From: Deltaproteobacteria bacterium
GTDB taxonomy: Bacteria; Desulfobacterota; Desulfobaccia; Desulfobaccales; 0-14-0-80-60-11
Assembly: GCA_016874945.1 (NCBI GenBank)
Contig: VGSO01000023.1
Coordinates: 1 to 15,735 of the forward strand
Length of the DNA stretch: 15,735 nucleotides
Reading direction: 5' to 3'
The notes under the pieces are model-generated. The model saw nothing but the letters and a program-made list of their open reading frames with translations. It was not told where the DNA came from and made no database searches. This document shows, piece by piece, positions 1 through 7,681 of the stretch. The first letter of the stretch is position 1. Each line of letters starts with the position of its first letter. Made by a program: the position numbers and the translations under genes.

Positions 1-52
1 CCCCAGCACCGGGGAGCGGTATCTGACCACGGACCTTTTTATAGAACAATAA
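1..52 (+). CDS. C-terminal end of a cysteine-synthase-like PLP enzyme (partial)
   Basis: The frame starting at base 2 reads STGERYLTTDLFIEQ and stops at TAA 50-52. The ending GERYLTT-x-LF resembles the conserved C-terminus of O-acetylserine sulfhydrylases (CysK/CysM), which commonly end in GERYLST-x-LF. These enzymes replace the acetyl group of O-acetylserine with sulfide to make cysteine. Only about 16 residues are visible, so neither the catalytic lysine nor the substrate loop can be checked. A strong palindrome 33 bases past the stop fits transcription ending here. The identity rests on one short motif and needs the upstream sequence. Confidence 0.6.
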   Translation, partial: PSTGERYLTTDLFIEQ

Positions 53-85
53 GATTCACCACAGAGACACTGGGGACATGGAGAT

Positions 86-120
86 TTTAAAAATTGGCGC
101 TTAAAGCGCCAATTTTTAAA
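86..120 (+). terminator. 17-bp perfect palindrome, probable intrinsic terminator
   Basis: Arms 86-102 and 104-120 are perfectly complementary around a single central A. As RNA this gives a GC-capped stem with a small TTAAA loop. The 3' arm contains TTTTT and TGTTTTT follows soon after. It lies just past the stop of the gene ending at 52, as expected for its terminator. The A-tract on the 5' side would let it also work on the minus strand. It sits between two related repeat pieces (about 58-70 and 135-166). Confidence 0.6.
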
Positions 121-171
121 TGTTTTTCTTTGTGGTTTCTCTGGGCTCTCTGTGTCTCTGCGGTTAAATAA

Positions 172-1143
172 ATGAAAGGGTTCGCCATCAGGCCGTTCTT
201 CCATGCCGGGTTCTTCTTGTTATTCCTCTTTACAACCTGCGGGTCGGCGAGTAATTCTTCATCAATCATGGACCTGAACCGGGACGAAATCCGGGCCAAC
301 CTCACGGCCCATCTTAAGTACCTCAGCAAAGACCTGGGGGACCGCTCCATTTACCGGCCTAAAGAGCTCAAGGCCGCGGAGGACTATGTCTTTCAAAACT
401 TCGTAGATATGGGTTATTCCCCCCGGCGGCAGACCTTCATCTGTGAGCGGCAGGAGGTGAGCAACGTCATCGCCGGGGACCAAAGCCCACAAGGTTATTA
501 CATCCTGGGGGCTCATTTCGACACGGTTTACGGCACTCCCGGGGCCGATGACAACGCCAGCGGGGTGGCGGTGCTCCTGGAAGTGGCCCGCCTGGCCAAG
601 AAATTGACCCTCCCCCGGCCCTGGACCTTCATCGGCTTCACCACCGAGGAGCCTCCCATTTTTTTCACTCCCTACATGGGGAGTTCGGTCTATGCCCGGC
701 TGGCCAAGAAAAATAAGGAGAAAATCCTGGGAATGCTCTGCCTGGAAATGGTGGGCTACTACCGTCAGGAGCCGGACAGCCAGGCCCTGCCTTTAAGCTT
801 GAAACTTATGGGCTACCCCACCACCGGCAACTTCATCGGGCTGGTGAGCGACTGGCGCTCCAAGCCCCTGATGCAGCGGCTGGACCGGGCCATCAAACAG
901 GGCAGCAAGCTTCCCACCGTAACCCTGGCCGTGCCCCTGGGGGGATATTTGCTGCCGGAAGTGCGCCTGAGCGACCACGCCAATTTCTGGGACGAAGGCT
1001 ACCGCGCCGTCATGCTCACCGACACCTCCTTTTTCCGCAACCCGCACTACCACGGGCCGGGAGACGTCCTGGAGACCCTGGACCTGGAGGCCATGACGGA
1101 ACTGACCTTGGGGCTGGTCAATTTTCTCCGGACGGAAAGGTGA
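172..1143 (+). CDS. M28-family zinc metallopeptidase, exported
   Basis: A 323-residue protein of the M28 (aminopeptidase Y/S-like) family, which uses two zinc ions to remove N-terminal residues from peptides. The family ligands can be read in order: H115-x-D117 in GAHFDTVYG, the Asp pair in GADDNASG (about 125-131), E159-E160 in FTTEEPP, E192 in CLEMVGYY and H294 in PHYHGPGD. SDHANFW at about 267-273 is also typical. Residues 1-25 form a hydrophobic export signal ending in FTTC-GS, a weak lipobox, so it may be a lipoprotein anchored at C23. The length suits a single catalytic domain without a PA insert. No good ribosome site precedes ATG 172, but the signal peptide supports that start. It stands alone, flanked by repeats. 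Substrate is unknown. Confidence 0.88.
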   Translation: MKGFAIRPFFHAGFFLLFLFTTCGSASNSSSIMDLNRDEIRANLTAHLKYLSKDLGDRSIYRPKELKAAEDYVFQNFVDMGYSPRRQTFICERQEVSNVIAGDQSPQGYYILGAHFDTVYGTPGADDNASGVAVLLEVARLAKKLTLPRPWTFIGFTTEEPPIFFTPYMGSSVYARLAKKNKEKILGMLCLEMVGYYRQEPDSQALPLSLKLMGYPTTGNFIGLVSDWRSKPLMQRLDRAIKQGSKLPTVTLAVPLGGYLLPEVRLSDHANFWDEGYRAVMLTDTSFFRNPHYHGPGDVLETLDLEAMTELTLGLVNFLRTER

Positions 1144-1145
1144 TT

Positions 1146-1209
1146 TAGCCACAGATGAACTCAGGTGAACCTAGGTAAAAAGCTGACAGCTGACAGCTCA
1201 CCGCTCACA
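1146..1209. repeat. Interspersed CCACAGATGAAC-type repeat followed by heptamer repeats
   Basis: 1148-1178 (CCACAGATGAACTCAGG...) is a degenerate copy of the ACCGCAGATGAACGCAGAT family seen again at 2279-2312 and about 11030-11110. It is followed by four head-to-tail 7-base units at 1182-1209 (GCTGACA twice, then GCTCACC and GCTCACA). The rest of the gap to 1351 shows no gene. Confidence 0.7.
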
Positions 1210-1351
1210 TTTGGCCCGTTTCGCCCCGTGGCATGATAAGATAAATTTGATGGCCCCGTAAAAAGTCAGGCAGCCTTTTTTAACTCGACAGGGTTGTAAT
1301 CGGCATCCGGGATCAAAGGATTGGAAATTTCACCACTGCAATAGGCGATTT

Positions 1352-2278
1352 ATGACTAAAAAATTCTTGGGAAAACTTCATCACGTGGACCCTTGGGAGA
1401 CCCTGGCCAAGGGACCCCGGGAGGCCATGGCGTCGTTATGGGAAAAATATCTGTCGGAAGTCCTGGAGGCTTCTGCTAAAAGCCAACGTCTTCAGAAGCT
1501 GCGCCGGAGCCTCGAAAAGGCGGCGGACTACCCCAAAATCTTCCAGGATTGGAATGATCTGCCGGTGGAAGAGCGGGCCAGGGTCTGGCAGCAGTTGATT
1601 GCCGCGGCCAAAGAACAGGCGGAGAGCGCCCGGGATGCCTGTGTGCGGTGCGGTGAGTGCTGCGAGCGCTCCAGCCCCACTTTGCTCGCCGCGGATCTGC
1701 CTTTGTTTCAGCAGGAGGTCCTTACCTGGAACGAGGTTTATACCCTCAGGGCGGGGGAGCAAGTCACCGACCGGGAAGGCAAGCCCGCGGTCTTGAAAGA
1801 AGAGCGCCTGAAGATCCGGGAAGTCCCCGGCAGCCGCCAGTGCTGGTTTTATCTGGCGGCCACCGGCTCCTGCCGCATTTATGACCAGCGGCCGGAGCAA
1901 TGCCGCCGCCAGCAATGCTGGGGCGAGCCGGCCCCGCCGCCCCGGGTGGAGGAATTGCTCAACCGCCGGAGCCTGTTGGGTCAGGTGTCCGAGGTGTGGG
2001 ATATTATCGAGGCCCACGAGGCCCGCTGCGCTTCGTCTATTATCCTGGAGGCCCTGGAGGAGGTGGCCGCGGGACGGGCCGAAAGCGGGGACCTTCTGTT
2101 TGAAGCCCTGCACTTCGACCATTACCTGCGGCAGATGCTCCAGCGGGATTGGGGTTTAAGCCAGGAGGCTGCGGAAATGCTGCTGGGCCGCCCCTTGCCG
2201 GAATTCCTGGGGCAGCACGGCATTACCCCGGTCCTCAACGCGGAGGGGGTTTTTGAGCTGTCCCCCCGGAAAGAATGA
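1352..2278 (+). CDS. YkgJ-family CxxCxxCC cysteine-cluster protein
   Basis: A 308-residue soluble protein. Its core is the CxxCxxCC motif of the YkgJ/UPF0153 family: C97-x-x-C100-x-x-C103-C104. A second cluster follows: C164 in QCWFY, C174, C184 in IYDQRPEQC and C189. The family is predicted to bind a zinc or iron-sulfur centre, and its biochemical role is not established. The roughly 90 residues ahead of the motif are Leu/Glu/Lys-rich and probably helical. About 100 further helical residues follow the second cluster, so it is longer than minimal family members (about 100-150 residues). No transmembrane segment or signal is visible, so it should be cytoplasmic. It is not coupled to its neighbours. 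Confidence 0.82.
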   Translation: MTKKFLGKLHHVDPWETLAKGPREAMASLWEKYLSEVLEASAKSQRLQKLRRSLEKAADYPKIFQDWNDLPVEERARVWQQLIAAAKEQAESARDACVRCGECCERSSPTLLAADLPLFQQEVLTWNEVYTLRAGEQVTDREGKPAVLKEERLKIREVPGSRQCWFYLAATGSCRIYDQRPEQCRRQQCWGEPAPPPRVEELLNRRSLLGQVSEVWDIIEAHEARCASSIILEALEEVAAGRAESGDLLFEALHFDHYLRQMLQRDWGLSQEAAEMLLGRPLPEFLGQHGITPVLNAEGVFELSPRKE

Positions 2279-2312
2279 TTAACCGCAGATGAACGCAGAT
2301 AGGCACAGATAA
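2279..2312. repeat. Interspersed ACCGCAGATGAACGCAGAT repeat
   Basis: Immediately after the stop codon there is a copy made of successive CAGAT-ending units (ACCGCAGAT, GAACGCAGAT, AGGCACAGAT). It is the best-preserved member of the family also seen at 1146-1178 and in inverted orientation at about 11027-11110. Confidence 0.7.
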
Positions 2313-2320
2313 AGACTAAT

Positions 2321-2337
2321 GGCGGGTAATGCCCGCC
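2321..2337. repeat. Short GC hairpin around an alternative start codon
   Basis: GGCGGG (2321-2326) and CCCGCC (2332-2337) form a perfect 6-bp stem with a TAATG loop. The upstream candidate start ATG 2329 of the next gene lies in that loop. If transcribed, the hairpin would hide that start, which is one reason to prefer ATG 2350. It has no T-run, so it is not a convincing terminator. Confidence 0.5.
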
Positions 2338-2349
2338 ATATTCATATTT

Positions 2350-3459
2350 ATGAATACCTGGCATCGGTGGGCAATTATTGGTCTGGCCTCGGTTTTCTTA
2401 GCCGGGACGCCCTCCGCCGGCAGCGATGCCTTTGAGGCCGCCCGCCCCGGCCGGGTCTTCCGGTTTCCCCGGGACCACGGGGCCCACCCGGAATTTCAGA
2501 CGGAATGGTGGTATTTCACCGGGCACCTGGAGTCCGGCCGGGGAGAATCCTTCGGGTATCAGCTCACCTTTTTCCGGTCGGCCTTGCGCCCGCCGGAGTC
2601 CCAGGCCCGCTCCGCCTGGGCCCTGAACACCATCTATTTTGCCCATCTGGCCGTCACTGACCCCCAGGGGCGCACCTTCATTTCCCGGGAGAAAGCCGAT
2701 AGGGGCGCCTTGGGACTTTCCGGGGCGGCGGCGGAGTCGTTTAAGATTTGGATTGATTCCTGGAAAGCGGAAGAAAAGGATGGAGTCGTCATACTCCAGG
2801 CCCAGGCCGAGGGACTGGGGTTGAATATGGTTTTAAAACCCCAAAAACCGCCGGCCCTTCACGGCCAGGGAGGTTTCAGCCGCAAGGCCGCGGACCATCC
2901 GGCCGCGTCCCACTATTATTCCCTGACCCGGATGGAGACCCGGGGAAGCCTCACCCTGGGCGGCCGCACCCTGGAAGTCAGGGGCGAGTCCTGGATGGAC
3001 CATGAATTTTTTACCGGCTCCCTGGCCCCCGGCCAGGTGGGCTGGGACTGGTTCGCCCTCCAACTTTCCGACGGCCATGAAATAATGCTCTATTTGTTGC
3101 GCCATCAAGACGGCTCGCTGGACGCCGCTTCCTCCGGAACTCTCGTTGACCCCCAGGGCCGCGCCTGCCATCTACAGCTTCCCCACTTCCAGGTTAAAGC
3201 CATGGGCTCCTGGAAATCTCCCCACACCGGGGCCGCTTATCCGGCGGGCTGGGAAATCACCATTCCCGGCGCGGGCTACCGCCTCAACCTGACCCCCACG
3301 CTTCCCGACCAGGAAATCCGGGCGGAGGCGCCCGCCCGCATCGCTTACTGGGAAGGCCAGGTGCAAATCCAGGGGGCTAAAGACCGGGAAATTTTGTCCG
3401 GTAAGGGCTACGTGGAACTCACCGGCTACGCCGGGCCGATGAGGATGGGGAATGACTAA
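2350..3459 (+). CDS. CrtC/AttH-like secreted lipocalin-fold protein (COG5621 type)
   Basis: About 369 residues from ATG 2350; an in-frame ATG at 2329 is possible. From 2350 the protein begins with a clean signal peptide (TWHR, then IIGLASVFLAG, then a small-residue site near PSAGS), so it should leave the cytoplasm. The mature part starts with FPRDHGAHPEF and EWWYFTGHL (52-60), and carries GESWMDHEF at 212-220. These are hallmark motifs of the CrtC hydroxyneurosporene synthase / AttH group, which has two lipocalin-like domains. CrtC hydrates carotenoids, but most exported members have no known substrate, and no carotenoid genes are near. An ABC-transporter partner, common beside such genes, is absent here. 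The CrtC/AttH family call is firm and the function is not. Confidence 0.85.
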   Translation: MNTWHRWAIIGLASVFLAGTPSAGSDAFEAARPGRVFRFPRDHGAHPEFQTEWWYFTGHLESGRGESFGYQLTFFRSALRPPESQARSAWALNTIYFAHLAVTDPQGRTFISREKADRGALGLSGAAAESFKIWIDSWKAEEKDGVVILQAQAEGLGLNMVLKPQKPPALHGQGGFSRKAADHPAASHYYSLTRMETRGSLTLGGRTLEVRGESWMDHEFFTGSLAPGQVGWDWFALQLSDGHEIMLYLLRHQDGSLDAASSGTLVDPQGRACHLQLPHFQVKAMGSWKSPHTGAAYPAGWEITIPGAGYRLNLTPTLPDQEIRAEAPARIAYWEGQVQIQGAKDREILSGKGYVELTGYAGPMRMGND

Positions 3460-3538
3460 TGGGGGAGAGGAAACAAGGGAAGGGCAGGAGCACTTACAAA
3501 AAACTCCCTGGCCCCCCCCAAATTTTAATGCAAAAAAT

Positions 3539-3573
3539 TTGGGCCTGAGCGAGCCAAGCTCCCTCAGGCCCAA
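3539..3573 (-). terminator. Long hairpin terminator between convergent genes
   Basis: TTGGGCCTGAG (3539-3549) pairs with CTCAGGCCCAA (3563-3573), 11 bp without mismatch. After one C-C mismatch, GAGC/GCTC adds four more pairs around a CAA loop. On the minus strand the hairpin is followed by AAATTTTTTG, a six-T run, so it fits best as the terminator of the glycosyltransferase gene that stops at 3606. The plus side has only an AT-rich tail, so service to the gene ending at 3459 is less certain. Confidence 0.75.
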
Positions 3574-3605
3574 CCCTATTATATATATAAAACGCCGGCG
3601 ACGCC

Positions 3606-4973
3606 TTAGCGCGTCAGCCAGCGGTCGTTGCGCAGGGTGATGAAGGCGTAAGGCTGCACCCAGTTGAGCAGGAAGAAGGCGAAGTAGGAGTACAGGATGC
3701 CGTAAATGAACTCCAAATCCCGTTCCTGGTGGATATAGTAAAACATGTATAACAGGGTCAATACCCCCAGCCCCGCGAAGAACTTTACCATGACCATGGG
3801 GTAAACGAAGAAGGACGCCAGGAGAAGCCCCAGGAAAAGGTAAGTCAAGGGGAACTCGATCTGGGTGATGAAAAAGTCCAGGATGGGCAGAATCCGATGC
3901 TTCTTACGGTAGTTGGTGAACAGGAAACCCAACTGCACCCAGGACTCCCGGAAATTGGAGCGGTCCCACCTGAGGTACATGCGGCACAAACCCTGGTAGG
4001 TCTCCGGCACCACGGTGTGAACCACGGCGCTGCGCTGATAGGTGACATAAAAGCCCTGGCGCAAGACGAAGTTGGTCAAGGCCCGGTCTTCGCCGATATT
4101 GGCCGGCCTTCCCATGAAGGTCTGATGGAGCCAGTTATCCGCGATGGGCAGGACGGCCTCTCGCCGGTAAGCCGAACAGGCCCCGGGAGTGCAGGTCACC
4201 GCGCCGTACATGGATTGGGAGGCCCTAAGGAAATCGAAAGCCAGGACGAAGCGCACCGCCAGCATCCGGGGCAGGAGGGCCATGGCCCGGTTGTAAACCT
4301 TGACGTTGCCCGCCACCGCGCCCACCCTGGGGTTGGCCATCATGGGCGCCAGGATATTCTTGATGGTGTCCGGGGTGAGGATGCTGTCCGAATCCATGGT
4401 GACGAAATACTCTCCCCGGCCCTCCTTGAAGCCCTGGTACAGCCCTTCCTTTTTACCCCGGTTCCGTGGGAATTTGATGGCTTTGATCAGTTCCGGGAAC
4501 CGCTTCTGGGCCCGCTCGATGTAGAACCAGGTGTCGTCCTTGGAGCCGTCGTCAATGCAGATAATTTCCAGGCGGTCTTTAGGGTAGTCGGAGGCCGCGG
4601 CGGAATATATGGCATTTTCCACCATCTGTCCTTCATTATAAGCCGGGATGATCACGGTTACCGAGGGCAGCGGCCCATCCGGCAGGCAGTGGGGTTTGTA
4701 GCGCCACCACAAAATGGTGCGCACCAACTGGAAAAGGAGATAGGCCACGGTGAAGACGGCCCCCAAGGCCATGAGCGGGGTGGCGTAGCTCTGGCGGCTC
4801 AGAAGTTGGAGGTAACCGTTGAAAGAGCCGAATTTAAAGGAAAAGACAATGCAGGCCAGGAGAAAGACCGGGACCAGGGTTTTCAAAACCAGGTCCAGGA
4901 TCTGGACCCGCTGTTCTTCTTTGGTATGCCACTTCCCATGAAACCGGGGAAAGCGGGGTTTCTTTATATTCAT
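3606..4973 (-). CDS. Hyaluronan-synthase-like membrane glycosyltransferase (GT2)
   Basis: A 455-residue family 2 glycosyltransferase expected to polymerise and export a beta-linked polysaccharide across the inner membrane. Two N-terminal membrane helices (about 29-48 and 66-88) precede a cytoplasmic GT-A domain. Its motifs are IIPAYNEG (108-115), DDGS (141-144), D194-x-D196 for UDP-sugar and metal, GEDRALTNFVL (294-304) with the likely catalytic base D296, and YLRWDRSNFRE (333-343), equivalent to the QxxRW region. GEDR-LTN followed by RW-x-R-S-x-FRE is closest in style to HAS/NodC/chitin-synthase-like proteins rather than to BcsA. At least three C-terminal helices (about 366-386, 390-412, 421-446) follow. 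No PilZ domain is visible. It is a lone gene with no export or epimerase partner, so the polymer cannot be named. Confidence 0.88.
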   Translation of the reverse strand: MNIKKPRFPRFHGKWHTKEEQRVQILDLVLKTLVPVFLLACIVFSFKFGSFNGYLQLLSRQSYATPLMALGAVFTVAYLLFQLVRTILWWRYKPHCLPDGPLPSVTVIIPAYNEGQMVENAIYSAAASDYPKDRLEIICIDDGSKDDTWFYIERAQKRFPELIKAIKFPRNRGKKEGLYQGFKEGRGEYFVTMDSDSILTPDTIKNILAPMMANPRVGAVAGNVKVYNRAMALLPRMLAVRFVLAFDFLRASQSMYGAVTCTPGACSAYRREAVLPIADNWLHQTFMGRPANIGEDRALTNFVLRQGFYVTYQRSAVVHTVVPETYQGLCRMYLRWDRSNFRESWVQLGFLFTNYRKKHRILPILDFFITQIEFPLTYLFLGLLLASFFVYPMVMVKFFAGLGVLTLLYMFYYIHQERDLEFIYGILYSYFAFFLLNWVQPYAFITLRNDRWLTR

Positions 4974-5389
4974 AAGAGGGGGATGCCTTATTTAGCTCAC
5001 GGATTTGCTTCTAGGTGATAATATGCAAAGAGCTTGCCAGGGAGAAAGGCGGGGTCTAATGAATTAACTAACTGAAAAGATAAGAAATTTCAGGAAGATA
5101 AAATTTCATTCCCAGGGTCATGGAAGATTAGGGGGACCTTATTTCTCTACTTGAGAGAAGCGCCGGGAAGCTCAGTAAATTATTCTCATTTTGATAATCG
5201 GGTTGGGAGGAATGGTATATGAAGATCTCGTGGCAGGGAACCATTGGTCTTTTAACCGAAAACCGAAAACCGAAAACCGAAAACTATATTTATGGCTTTG
5301 GCAACCGCTTTAACTTGTGATAAAAGAAAAAAGCGGTTACAAAATTATAATTGGATTTCCGGGGCCTCTCAAGTAAAGGAAAATTGCCT
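4974..5389. other. Gene-free gap between divergent genes, with heptamer repeat and hairpin
   Basis: This 416-base gap separates the divergent glycosyltransferase and cNMP-fusion genes, so both promoters should lie in it, but I see no convincing -35/-10 pair. It contains the heptamer array at 5254-5284 and a 9-bp inverted repeat, AACCGCTTT (5303-5311) with AAAGCGGTT (5330-5338), about 50 bases before the next start. The hairpin could be an operator or leader structure for the downstream gene. No ORF in it looks like a gene. Confidence 0.6.
5254..5284. repeat. Heptamer tandem repeat (AACCGAA x4)
   Basis: Four exact copies of the 7-base unit AACCGAA plus a partial fifth. The same unit, in another phase, recurs at 7571-7600, again upstream of a gene. 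Confidence 0.9.
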
Positions 5390-6832
5390 ATGGAACCGAA
5401 GCAGCCCCCGCCCATGGGGGGAGATAACAGCGAACTCCAGGTCTTTGAGCTGGGCAAGGAAATAAGGGTGCCTTCGGGGGCCCGCATCGTCAGCCAGGGT
5501 GAGGCGCCCCAGGCTTTTTACGTCATCAAATCCGGCCTGGTTAAAGTATTTCGGGAAACCGCGGACGGCATCCGCACCGACCTGACGGATTTGGGCCCCG
5601 GCAGCTACTTCGGCGAAGTGGCCCTGGTCACCGGCCAGCCCCGCACCGCCTCGGTGGAAGCGGTGGCAGAGACCTTTCTCATCGAGATCGCCAAAGATGA
5701 CTTTGACCAGGTCCTGGATCAAAACCCCCAGTTGGCCCGCCATATTATCAAGCAGTTGGCCTCCTGGCTGGTCACGGGAGACCGGCGCCTGGAGAGCGAG
5801 GTGGTCCACCAGGTCAAGCTCAGGCAGATCTCCTGGTTCGACTATCTTCTCATGGTGGGTCTGAGCATCGTCTTCGCCCTGGTCTTCAATCTCTACAATG
5901 ACAATCAAATACCTTTATTTTATCACCCGGGCGGTAAAGACGCGGTGGGCGAAATCAGCCTCAGCCAGGCCCTGGATCTGTATCGGAAAAATGAGGCGGT
6001 GTTTGTTGACGCCCGGAAAGACAGCTTTTTTAAGCAGCGGCATATCAAGGACTCCTTAAGTTTGCCGGTGATCTTTTTTGACCTGATGTACCCCATGTTC
6101 GAATTCATGGCGGCGCAGAAGGGCGGAGCCAAGGACAAGCCGGTCATTGCGTATGGCGGCGGCCCCAGCCGGCGCTTCGACCTGGAGCTGGCCGGCCTAC
6201 TAAATAAAAAGGGTTATGAAAAGGCCATGGTGTTAAGCGGCGATTACCAGGCCTGGCAGAACGCCTTCCCCCTGGAAGGGCAGGAAGGCAAGAAACCGGC
6301 CGCCCTGCCTCTGGGGTTTGCGGGCGCCATCGAGTGGGTGCCGCTTTCCATTTTCGTGCTTCTGTTGATTCCTCCCATTCGCCGCAGCCCTTACCTGTCG
6401 GTGTTCTGCCGGGTGCTTCTGGGATGGATCTTTATACAGTTCGCCCTGAGCAAAATTATGCGGCCCGCGGTTTTTGCCTTGAACGTGGTGGATTACGGCA
6501 TGATGCCGGCCTGGGGGGTGAACCTCTGGTCCCTCGCCCTGCCCTGGGCGGAGCTGGTGGCCGGTCTGTTCCTGATCCTGGGCATCCGCACCCGGGCCGC
6601 GGCCACACTCATCGGCGCCATGAACATCCTCTTCATCGTGGGTCTGGTCAACGCCATTCATCATGATCTTCCCATCAACTGCGGCTGCGTAGGCGAAGCC
6701 GGGGAGCCGGTGAACTGGTGGAAGGTCACCAAAAATGCCGGGATGCTGCTCATGGCCATCCAAGTCTTCCTCTACGACCGCATTTTTGTGCTGGATCGGG
6801 GAGGATTCATCTGGCGGGAAAGAAAGATATGA
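5390..6832 (+). CDS. Cyclic-nucleotide-binding / rhodanese / MauE-DoxX membrane fusion protein
   Basis: 480 residues from ATG 5390, preceded by AAAGGA nine bases upstream; a TTG at 5351 would add 13 residues but has no such site. Residues 15-130 are a cNMP-binding (CRP-type) domain with the phosphate cassette FGEVAL (74-79) and RTAS (85-88), so cyclic nucleotide binding is plausible. There is no DNA-binding HTH; instead a membrane helix follows (151-169). Residues 185-300 are rhodanese-like (FVDARK, HIKDSLSLP, then PVIAYGGGPSRR), but the catalytic Cys position is Gly256, so sulfurtransferase activity is unlikely. Residues 310-468 are a MauE/DoxX-type multi-helix domain with C431-G-C433 (INCGCVG), the Cys-pair region of MauE-like redox proteins. 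The stop overlaps the start of the next gene (ATGA), which indicates coupling. Inferred role: a cyclic-nucleotide-gated membrane thiol-redox device. Confidence 0.85.
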   Translation: MEPKQPPPMGGDNSELQVFELGKEIRVPSGARIVSQGEAPQAFYVIKSGLVKVFRETADGIRTDLTDLGPGSYFGEVALVTGQPRTASVEAVAETFLIEIAKDDFDQVLDQNPQLARHIIKQLASWLVTGDRRLESEVVHQVKLRQISWFDYLLMVGLSIVFALVFNLYNDNQIPLFYHPGGKDAVGEISLSQALDLYRKNEAVFVDARKDSFFKQRHIKDSLSLPVIFFDLMYPMFEFMAAQKGGAKDKPVIAYGGGPSRRFDLELAGLLNKKGYEKAMVLSGDYQAWQNAFPLEGQEGKKPAALPLGFAGAIEWVPLSIFVLLLIPPIRRSPYLSVFCRVLLGWIFIQFALSKIMRPAVFALNVVDYGMMPAWGVNLWSLALPWAELVAGLFLILGIRTRAAATLIGAMNILFIVGLVNAIHHDLPINCGCVGEAGEPVNWWKVTKNAGMLLMAIQVFLYDRIFVLDRGGFIWRERKI

Positions 6833-7206
6833 AGAAAAGCCTTCTTTTGTTCGGTGCAGTCTTTATCCTGGCGGTTGCCTGTCTGGGGCTGGGGGGTTGC
6901 GGCGAGTCCCGGAGCGCTTATGCCGGTAATTATCAATCCATGGAGCCTTTCGCCGGCAAAGGACATGTGGACCTCGAACTCAAAGAGAATGGCGAAGCCT
7001 CCTGGACGCATCTGGGGAAGACTCTCAAACTGAAATGGCGGGTCGCCGAAGGCAAGATCTGGCTTTACACCAAAGAGGGCGGACTTCTCATCGTCACCCC
7101 CTCCGAAGGTGGGAAGATTCTGTCTGCCGACACCACCGGGGAATGGCACCCCGGCTGTCCCCCCGAGCAGTGCGTGCTGTTTAAGCGGGTGGAGGCGGGG
7201 GAATAG
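6829..7206 (+). CDS. Small lipoprotein coupled to the cNMP-rhodanese-MauE protein
   Basis: 125 residues from ATG 6829, whose ATGA overlaps the TGA of the upstream gene; GGGAAAG just upstream can serve as ribosome site. Residues 1-24 are a lipoprotein signal (KK, a hydrophobic stretch, then lipobox LGGC with the acylated C24). The mature part is about 100 residues, beta-rich and polar (AGNYQSMEPFAGKG, VDLELKENGEASWTHLGKT, LKLKWRVAEGKIWLY). The alternation suggests a small beta-barrel or sandwich of the META/lipocalin-like size. Two cysteines near the end (CPPEQC, about 113-118) form a CxxxxC pair that could be redox-active or a disulfide. I do not recognise a family. Coupling suggests it works with the upstream membrane protein at the outer face of the membrane. 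Confidence 0.8.
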   Translation: MKKSLLLFGAVFILAVACLGLGGCGESRSAYAGNYQSMEPFAGKGHVDLELKENGEASWTHLGKTLKLKWRVAEGKIWLYTKEGGLLIVTPSEGGKILSADTTGEWHPGCPPEQCVLFKRVEAGE

Positions 7207-7353
7207 GGGGGGTCCCTAATAATATCTTTGCTGGGAACCGGCCATCCTGGCGTTGCCGTCAGCTAGTTTCCATGGGGGGGCCGGTCCCGCAAATTTAGCG
7301 CCCCACAAGCACTTGGTTGCGAAAATTATAGGGGTTGCCCAAAGTAATTTCCC

Positions 7354-7412
7354 CGTAGGGGCGCGGCGAGCCGTGCCCAAGGTACAGGGGCGCAGCACGC
7401 TGTGCCCCTACG
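7354..7412. repeat. REP-like double-hairpin element
   Basis: Two adjacent imperfect palindromes: 7359-7366 with 7371-7378 (8 bp, one G-T, CGAG loop) and 7387-7396 with 7399-7408 (10 bp, one G-T). The outer ends CGTAGGGGC (7354-7362) and GCCCCTACG (7404-7412) are also perfectly complementary, so the unit can form either twin hairpins or one long stem. This is the layout of REP/BIME-type dispersed elements. Confidence 0.7.
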
Positions 7413-7570
7413 TCAAAAAACAATCGGAAAAAACTTTTGGCAATCGCTATATCGCTATACTGATCGACCCCTAAAGTCCCCCCCTTTACGAGAGGGGTAC
7501 TTTATACCATTTTCTCTTTCAAGTGCAACAAACTTAATATGTAACTTATTGATAATCCGTAATTACCTTT

Positions 7571-7600
7571 ACCGAAAACCGAAAACCGAAAGCCGAAAAC
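7571..7600. repeat. Heptamer tandem repeat (ACCGAAA x3, GCCGAAA)
   Basis: Three exact 7-base units and a one-base variant, followed by a partial unit. It is the same unit as at 5254-5284, read one base later. Confidence 0.9.
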
Positions 7601-7681
7601 GGTATTAGATGGCTTTGCCATGGAACGGTTCGCCCCTAAAATTTTGCTAACTTACGCAATCAGGCACTAGTGCTTCTCGGA

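Noticed and set aside
3897..5018. Long plus-strand ORF opposite the glycosyltransferase
   Set aside because: It is a shadow of the minus-strand gene, rich in His, Gly and Gln, with no family features.
5212..5319. Short ORFs starting after GGGAGG at 5205-5210 and running through the heptamer array
   Set aside because: About 33 codons, mostly repeat-encoded residues, spacing is poor for one start, and there is no recognisable protein.
6718..6828. Longer start for the lipoprotein within the upstream gene
   Set aside because: The extension would precede the lipoprotein signal and overlap the fusion gene by more than 100 bases; ATG 6829 with ATGA coupling is natural.
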